Source: Eutreptiella sp. 'Long Island Sound 2002' (lineage: Eukaryota > Euglenozoa > Euglenophyceae > Eutreptiales > Eutreptiaceae). Taken from it: a stretch of DNA of 64,000 nt. This document shows positions 58,477-64,000 of this stretch, one piece after another. The notes beneath the pieces are model-generated. The model did no database searches. It saw nothing but the letters and a program-made list of their open reading frames with translations, and had not been told where the DNA came from. Every line of letters starts with the position of its first letter. Position 1 is the first letter of the stretch. The stretch is from positions 92,326,086-92,390,085 of the forward strand of contig OZ038383.1 of the NCBI GenBank assembly GCA_964036045.1. The letters run 5' to 3'. The translations under genes and the position numbers were made by a program.

Positions 58477-59382
58477 TTAAGTGAGCAGATGTACAGCCTC
58501 GTGTGCAGAGGTGGGGAGAATGAACACTCCTCGTATCGCATCAGTTTTTCTGGCCAAGCCACAAAATTCGTGTATGTTTGTTACAGTAGAGGCATTGTGC
58601 CTTTGTGCGACATTGGTCTCATGTGTGGCGGACAGGATCTGACTGAGGACCAGGTCACACATCGTTGGGGTGACAACCCAGGACGTTCCTTCTTGGTTTG
58701 CATGTAACAGGCTAGTGTGTGTGATTGCACCAGTCCACTGTTGTGCATTGTCACCAGATAGCGCAGTGAAAAAAATGCAGTCTGTGGACATTGCATCTGT
58801 TCCAATGTGGCCTGATGTTCTAAACAGGGTGAGTGTGTCGAACCAGGACTGTGTGAGAGGGAAGGGGAAAGATGTGCAGTGTAATTTTGCAGATAGGGAG
58901 CACAGTACACTCTCAAGGAATTTTTGTATGTCATCTACGGCCACTTCTGTCCAAGTGAGTATGGACTCCATCTGTGCCCAATGTTCCCACATTCGAAGTA
59001 GCATTGAACACTGTTGCAGTCCATCATGCAGTCGGACATACGCAGGCTTGTTGTTATCGGCTAACGGCAATTTTCTGTGCACCTGCCATGATGGGTAGAC
59101 TGGGAACAAAGGAAAGCAGTCCTTCTCAGCCCGCAGTGTCTGTGCTCGTTGCAATGCTTCTGCAATTTCTTGTCGTTCGACCAGTGCAATTTGGTATCTC
59201 TTCATCAGCTTTGTTCGGAACCACTGTTGAATAACAGGTTCACCGTCCTGTGGCAGTCCGAGTGCCGGCGCAATCAGCACACAGTGTTTCGCTGCCTCGG
59301 CCTGGTAGTCCCACAAGCGTAATTGCGTCAGCTGTGCGTTGGAAACACAAATACGTCGCAGTTCCCAGAATTTCAGCTCCAA
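58477..59382 (-). CDS. Unknown ORF of a probable retroelement
   Basis: 301 codons, MELKFWELRRICVSNAQLTQ. Segments such as ILTWTEVAVDDIQKFLESVL and DCIFFTALSGDNAQQWTGAI show protein-like composition, but no known domain is visible. Only 3 bp separate it from the next ORF upstream, suggesting co-expression or a frameshift. Confidence 0.5.
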   Translation of the reverse strand: MELKFWELRRICVSNAQLTQLRLWDYQAEAAKHCVLIAPALGLPQDGEPVIQQWFRTKLMKRYQIALVERQEIAEALQRAQTLRAEKDCFPLFPVYPSWQVHRKLPLADNNKPAYVRLHDGLQQCSMLLRMWEHWAQMESILTWTEVAVDDIQKFLESVLCSLSAKLHCTSFPFPLTQSWFDTLTLFRTSGHIGTDAMSTDCIFFTALSGDNAQQWTGAITHTSLLHANQEGTSWVVTPTMCDLVLSQILSATHETNVAQRHNASTVTNIHEFCGLARKTDAIRGVFILPTSAHEAVHLLT

Positions 59383-59385
59383 CTG

Positions 59386-59946
59386 CTATTGGCGTCCTTG
59401 GCCGTTCTTCGTAAAAGCTTCATGTAGGTCCGCTGCAATACGGGCCGCATTCTTCTCCGTCTGGTAGATCCGGTTGTGTGCTGTCCAGCCAGTAACTGTA
59501 TTTTGGGTATACCGCGTGAAGTACAGGTTGCATCGGCCCATATCTCGTTTTTTCGTCTTCGTCACTTTCGCTGGCGCTGTGGACCAATGACCCCTGTTTC
59601 CTGTCACCACATAGTAGACAACCTCTTTCTGCGGCTTTTCCACCCAGTTCGTGAGGACTGCTTTCTCTGGTGGGCTCAGCGCATCGTCGATCATGTGTGT
59701 ACCAGTGTATTCCTCCAACAAGTCCTCTTCATCCTCTTCCATTGTACCCTCGGTCTCCCGGGATGCCTCCTCTGCTGGCTTACGTTTGCGGTCTTTGGAC
59801 TGTTGACTTGGCTTGCTAATAAGCTGGGCCAGGATCTGGTCCAGTTTCGAGTCCTGATTGTCCAAACGTCCTGACAGTTTATCAATCCGCTTGTTTGTTT
59901 CCTCAATATCCTTCTTCCAGGGTGTGTCTGATGTAGTTGGTGTAGC
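59386..59946 (-). pseudogene. Coiled-coil ORF of a probable retroelement, 5' truncated
   Basis: Reads KDIEETNKRIDKLSGRLDNQ then DSKLDQILAQL (coiled coil), basic KDRKRKPAEEAS, acidic MEEDEEDLLEEYTG and a C-terminal part VYYVVTGNRGHWSTAPAKVT. The layout suits a retroelement ORF1 RNA-binding protein. Its 5' end is lost at the inserted fragment 59947..60057; upstream codons belong to that fragment. Confidence 0.5.
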
Positions 59947-60057
59947 AAGGCGTAGCAACAACACAGTGCACAAGTACAAGCAAGTTGAATGCTCTCGACA
60001 TGGAGTTGACCAGGAGTTGGCGAATGTACAGTATCTGGGGTTGGCTTCGTAGTTACA
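59947..60057. mobile_element. Solo right-end fragment of element 4
   Basis: Nearly identical to 41657..41766, ending GGCTTCGTAGTTACA. It separates two retroelement fragments. Confidence 0.88.
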
Positions 60058-60553
60058 TTCGTGAGTTCCAATAACGGACAGCGGATAACAAGTCCTTGGT
60101 TTGAGGCATTTCTAGGGATGGGAGGTAGACAGGGCAAAGGTTGACCAGGATCGTCAAACAACGTCCGATGAGACGTCCATACCATCGGAGCGGGTGTCTA
60201 TAGTAGCTAAAGAGGATGCGCCACTTGAGGACATTGCAAAATTCATCAGACTTATTTTGGGGCAGGATAAAGGACACAGGGGCACCTTTGGATTTACCAC
60301 CTTTCCAGAATTTATCGAGACCATATTGTACAGCCAGGTCCCAGAGTTTGACAAGGGCCGCTTGCTGGGCATGCTTAACCGAAGGAAATTGTTCAATGAC
60401 CGCAAACTGAGTGGGGCTGGAGTACAACTCGGCCAGTGATTTGTGAAACAGCACAGGGCACATAACCATCAGTTTCCCGGTATTTTTGTCACAGGGGCAA
60501 AACAACCAGCGATCAGTCTGGCGTTTAAAATTCTGTAAGGGTCCAGACCGCAA
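60058..60553 (-). pseudogene. Reverse transcriptase fragment (finger region)
   Basis: Reads FCPCDKNTGKLMVMCPVLFH, VSFILPQNKSDEFCNVLKWR, ILFSYYRHPLRWYGRLIGRC. Such a block (fixed Lys/Arg and a shared xSY..HPL motif) fits the start of an RT domain. Cut at 60057 by the element 4 end and upstream by a GTGCGACAAGG array. Confidence 0.55.
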
Positions 60554-60577
60554 ATACCAGGGTGAGTGGCGGCGCGG

Positions 60578-60625
60578 TGCGACAAGGGGTGCGACAAGGG
60601 TGCAACAAGGTGCTTATCGCGCCAA
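60578..60625. repeat. GTGCGACAAGG array
   Basis: Four units as in element 0. 60630..60985 is non-coding and contains GCCTGTCGCGCGACACC, similar to the left terminus of element 0 at 2224..2250. Confidence 0.75.
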
Positions 60626-60987
60626 AACAGACATTCAAAAAAAAAGTTCTGCAATGACTAACTGGAAATCCCTTGAAATTATATTAAACTATCAACAGAT
60701 TCATTGATTTCAACATGATTTATCAATGCGTCTGTGAGAAATCGACAGGTCAAAATCACTACCCTTTTCCAGGCGCGCCTGTCGCGCGACACCCCAGGTG
60801 CGGAATTAAAACAATTGTCGGCCCGACCCGTGATGGAGGTTCTATTTCAATCTTATGCGGACAATGAAATTTTTGGGGCAGCATGGAACCTTTGGTAAAA
60901 ATTGCAGGTATGGCGAACAACTGCATGCAAAACGTTCATCCGCGAAAATCGTACTGACACAATTTTATTTTCGGTACTTCACATAGG

Positions 60988-61925
60988 CTACTCAATCCCC
61001 CCCGACGGTACACCCGGGTCATATAATTTTTTCCCCCTGAGGCAGGTCGGGTGCAGCCCTTCCCCTTTGAAAGCTAACAAAATTGCAATGTGTCCACATG
61101 TACGTGCCCACCCCAACATGTGGTCTATCCACAAATGGGCCCACAAGGTAATGGACATTCCACATGCCTTGTTGGCATCCCCCATTGTTTTCAATTCTCT
61201 GGATAAAAAAGTAAAATCCTCCACCTGCAGGGGACCTGACTTCCAAGCAACATCGCTTGTTGCCAATAGAAGATTTTCCCATTGACCGAAACTGTCCGTC
61301 CATAAACCTTGGGCTCTCCCCATGTCAACGACGTGCTACCATGGACCATCTTGCTCAAGATGGTCCGCAATGCAATCCCAACCGTCACTCTTCACCCACT
61401 CTGTACCAGCAGTGTGCTCCAGCCGCAACCCCTTTTTCTTATCTCCCGTCTCGTCCTCCAATTGGACGCCCGTGGCCAAGCGTGCCTGGATCTGTATGGG
61501 ATCCAAGAAGCATTGCACCGACTTTACTGCTTTCCCCCTTGGCCACCGATGAACTCTCTGCATGTTGGTTAACAAGGGCACCCAGCCCATTGTGCACTTG
61601 CCGATGTCACCCTGTACATGGTTGGACACCATGTCGCCCGTCGTCCGGGTCGTTGGGAAGGCAGAATTGCAATCGCAATCATGCCAACCCACAGCCACTC
61701 AATCACCCCTTTTTTGCATTGAATTCACGGAGGATTGTGGCACGGTTTTTGCCACAAAGGCAGCACACCACCGCAGCTGGGTTCTTCGCAGTAAAATTTG
61801 AACACCTCCCAAGAAGAACCTGTGCTTTGGTTTCGGCAATAAAGAACGCCACGATGTGGCTTGGGTGTCCTCCACTATTCTCAACCCGTTGCTCACAGAC
61901 CTCTGTGATGTCCGCGTTGACATCG
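60988..61925 (-). pseudogene. Degenerate clade II transposase
   Basis: Several frames on the minus strand give FFIAETKAQVLLGRCSNF and VCCLCGKNRATI (compare FLCADGKAQVLMAGCQNW and CWVCMRNRAL of element 3), then WKSGPLQVEDFTFLSRELKT, MSITLWAHLWIDHMLGWART and LLAFKGEGLHP. Frame breaks and stops show that it is decayed. Confidence 0.75.
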
Positions 61926-61978
61926 TACGTCTACACTAGGTGACTAACAATGGACTTGTTCTCCGATCCACGGCAGTG

Positions 61979-62221
61979 GGGTGTCCGACAGTAAGGGGGT
62001 CAGACACCAGCTTGATCATAATGGTTCTGCCCAACTTTTGCCCCCCCTTTTTGTTTTGGTACGATGTGACATGGGTCAAAATGCATTTGACACACCCAAG
62101 ATGAGGGGTTATATAGCGACCGAGACAACATCTCCTACAAAAAGTGCTGCATAGTAAGGGGGGCTAACATATGAACATAATAAGGATACCTTACTATGCA
62201 CCCCCTTACTGTGGGACACCC
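61979..62221. mobile_element. 243-bp inverted-repeat element
   Basis: Termini GGGTGTCCGACAGTAAGGGG and complement with one mismatch; internal TTACTATGCA/TGCATAGTAAGG also pair, so it could fold into a long hairpin. The target duplication is not clear. Confidence 0.72.
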
Positions 62222-62409
62222 TAGAAGAGCCCACGACCCCAATGGCACGGCGCTACCTAGGTCCGCAACGGCAAAATGAACGAAAGAGGCATTCCATAGT
62301 TTCGTGCCGTCGAATGCTACTCCCAGCCATACATTGCGACATAGGAATGTTGGTCCATCTCAATGCCACATACTCAAACCCCCCCGACTGTAGACCCAGC
62401 TGGAAACCC

Positions 62410-62669
62410 CCATTTATTAGGCATCTGGTTGTGTTTTGGGGAAAAGGGCTTGGGTAGAGAGGGGATCAGGTTTGGCATGCAACGCATGCGGAAAAAGCAT
62501 CGTGCACCAAAGCACATTTAGGTATATATCATGTGATATGATATGGTGTGCAATATGCATAAGTATGTATATTAGGTATATATAACATGCGGAAGTGGAT
62601 CACATTTGACATTTCAGATGGGACATCACACAAGGATGCTTCTTGTGGTCTTCTGCTTTGCTCATATGT
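62410..62669 (-). mobile_element. Inverted piece of an element 1 left end
   Basis: Complement of 4496..4735. The junction base is the TA site at which element 7 inserted in the copy at 48692..49093. Confidence 0.82.
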
Positions 62670-64000
62670 AATACGGTCATCCCGGCACTCACAGTACCCG
62701 ACCCACTGTGTGTGTACTTGCAGTCGGCCGTATCGGTTGTATCACAGAAAACAAGCACAGTGGGACAGCTGTTGTGCAACCAGCAGTACCACTGTGGAAC
62801 GGCTCATGTAATAGCGATGGCGGGGGCCGAGTGCCAATGTTCACAGCGTGACCCCTCACTCCCTAGATCTAGAGGCCATGTGTATATTCGTGATTTTACG
62901 GTGAAGTATCCTGGTTTGACTGATGTGATACCAAATATGTCAGTCTGGCATCAAAATATGAAGAATGCAAGTCTGCCTGATTGGCGGACCACATCATCAT
63001 CAATTTTTGCTGGTTTGTACAATGCTGTAAAACCACTGACATCGTTTGACATACCAAGATCAGTGTTGTCTGAGTTTGCTGGTACACTGACAGACACCTG
63101 TGTAGACCAATTGGTCGACAGGTCGCGCAACGCGGACCACCGTGTACAAGAGAACCCACTGAAGCATGCTGCACGCGCGCTCAAAAAACACGGTTTCAGG
63201 GCAGGGGTGTATGACAAAGCGAGCCACTGTCCGTGGATCGCATGCAATGCATTGGCAGCGTCCCTGTGGGTTGAGTGCTTCCTCAGTGACCCACGGAAGA
63301 ATGAAGTTTTTTCAGAGCATCCACACAACTAGCGGCCCAGTTCGTCCTGTACACGCACCTCATGCACAGCGCAGCACACGCGTTCACAACACACAGCAAA
63401 CAACGAACACTGCAGTGGAAAACCAACCCCCTGTACCGGTCTGACACTGTGCAGCGACTCACTGAGCTACAGGAGAAGTACTCAGACATGTCACGTGATT
63501 TCAGAAGCCTGTGGGATAAATGCCTGAACCCCCAGCGGCCACTGTTGTCTTTGTCCCCGTCGTCATTTGCTGAAAAATACCAAAAATTTGATACACCTGC
63601 TGATGAACCGTCTCCCACTGAAGCGAAGCATTTCCCCGTGGCAGGGTGCTATGACCTGCAGAAGTTCAAGTCCGAGGTATATCAAGATCAGTTCAAGCTC
63701 CGTGAGGTAGTTACACATGCCAAACACCCTTTCCGAGGTGCAAACAAGCGTATGGGTAGGGTCCTAAGTGTGGTGTGGTCCCAGGCAGCGACGGCACTAC
63801 GGAGCATGGAAATAATTTCAATGAATGATTTTTTGCCGTGGGTCCGCACAATCAAAGGTAAACCCCAGGGCTATTGGTTGGAGTTGGACCTAAAAGAAAT
63901 GTTTATGTCCATACCGCGAGACGCCATTGCAACTGCACTAGAGTACTGTTTGGAGGCGATTGCTTCGAAGGGCCAGCGTCGGAACGGTCTGCTTTTTTCA
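62643..64000 (+). pseudogene. Reverse transcriptase ORF, 3' truncated by window edge
   Basis: Reads HVYIRDFTVKYPGLTDVIPN, MSVWHQNMKNASLPDWRTTS, YDKASHCPWIACNALA, a frameshift at the T6 run near 63308-63313, then HAKHPFRGANKRMGRVLSVV and GYWLELDLKEMFMSIPRDAI. The last block fits RT motif A with Asp in ELDLKEMF, comparable to Penelope-like SLFTNIP motifs, but the family is open. The start is not defined; codons before about 62690 overlap an element 1 fragment. Confidence 0.62.

Overview
The window looks like eukaryotic nuclear DNA built almost entirely of mobile elements nested inside one another. The signs are spliceosomal introns with GT/AG borders and pyrimidine tracts, TATA boxes, DIRS-like and other retroelements, a piggyBac-like transposase and many inverted-repeat elements with short target duplications. 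Introns that resemble one another, 2-oxoglutarate/Fe(II) oxygenases carried by transposons and the GC-rich composition suggest a microalga or related protist; the species cannot be told from the sequence. I see no convincing single-copy host gene, tRNA or rRNA.

Layout. The outer frame (1..2221 and 42644..about 43600, minus strand) is one retroelement read gag-like, tyrosine recombinase, reverse transcriptase. Its recombinase gene is split by element 0 (2224..42641, 2-bp target duplication TG). Element 0 holds element 1 (4086..18765, duplication TA) and element 4 (19394..41766, duplication TA). Element 1 is itself split by element 5 (6090..12620, duplication TCCAT) and by a fragment at 17423..18090. 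Element 4 is split by element 2 (21987..35808), which carries element 3 (about 28783..35670) near its right end, and by the piggyBac-like element 6 (37361..40177). For nine insertions the duplication is directly visible, and in most of these removing the insert rejoins a host reading frame.

The main discovery candidate is a superfamily formed by elements 0 to 4. Each complete member has the same order: a 2OG-Fe(II) oxygenase with a C-terminal Cys/His zinc motif, a coiled-coil protein, in some members a second oxygenase with Tet/JBP-like motifs, and a DDE-type transposase with a zinc knuckle. Every member carries arrays of its own CpG-containing palindrome at its ends, before genes and inside the intron that joins oxygenase to coiled coil: GTATACGGCCGTATAC in element 1, TTATCGCGCGATAA in elements 0 and 2, AAATTCGTACGAATTT in element 3 and TTGGCGCGCGCCAA in element 4. 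The unrelated element 5 uses CTGGCCGAAATTTCGGCCAG. Repeat spacing follows helical turns (11, 20-22 or about 70 bp). In elements 1 and 2 the coiled-coil frame ends in CAA-TGA-CTA and stays open into the Tet/JBP-like domain, which suggests stop-codon readthrough.

Right part. 43600..47000 holds a reverse-transcriptase retroelement split by a 598-bp inverted-repeat element and carrying a (TA)n tract. 47047..49093 holds non-autonomous derivatives and fragments. Element 7 (49094..57956, duplication TA) is piggyBac-like, with a broken transposase gene, a second multi-exon gene (gene X) and introner-like introns. 57957..64000 holds retroelement ORFs, degenerate transposase pieces and small inverted-repeat elements, ending in a reverse transcriptase cut by the window edge. 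Many frame breaks sit in homopolymer runs, so some genes called broken may be intact in the organism.
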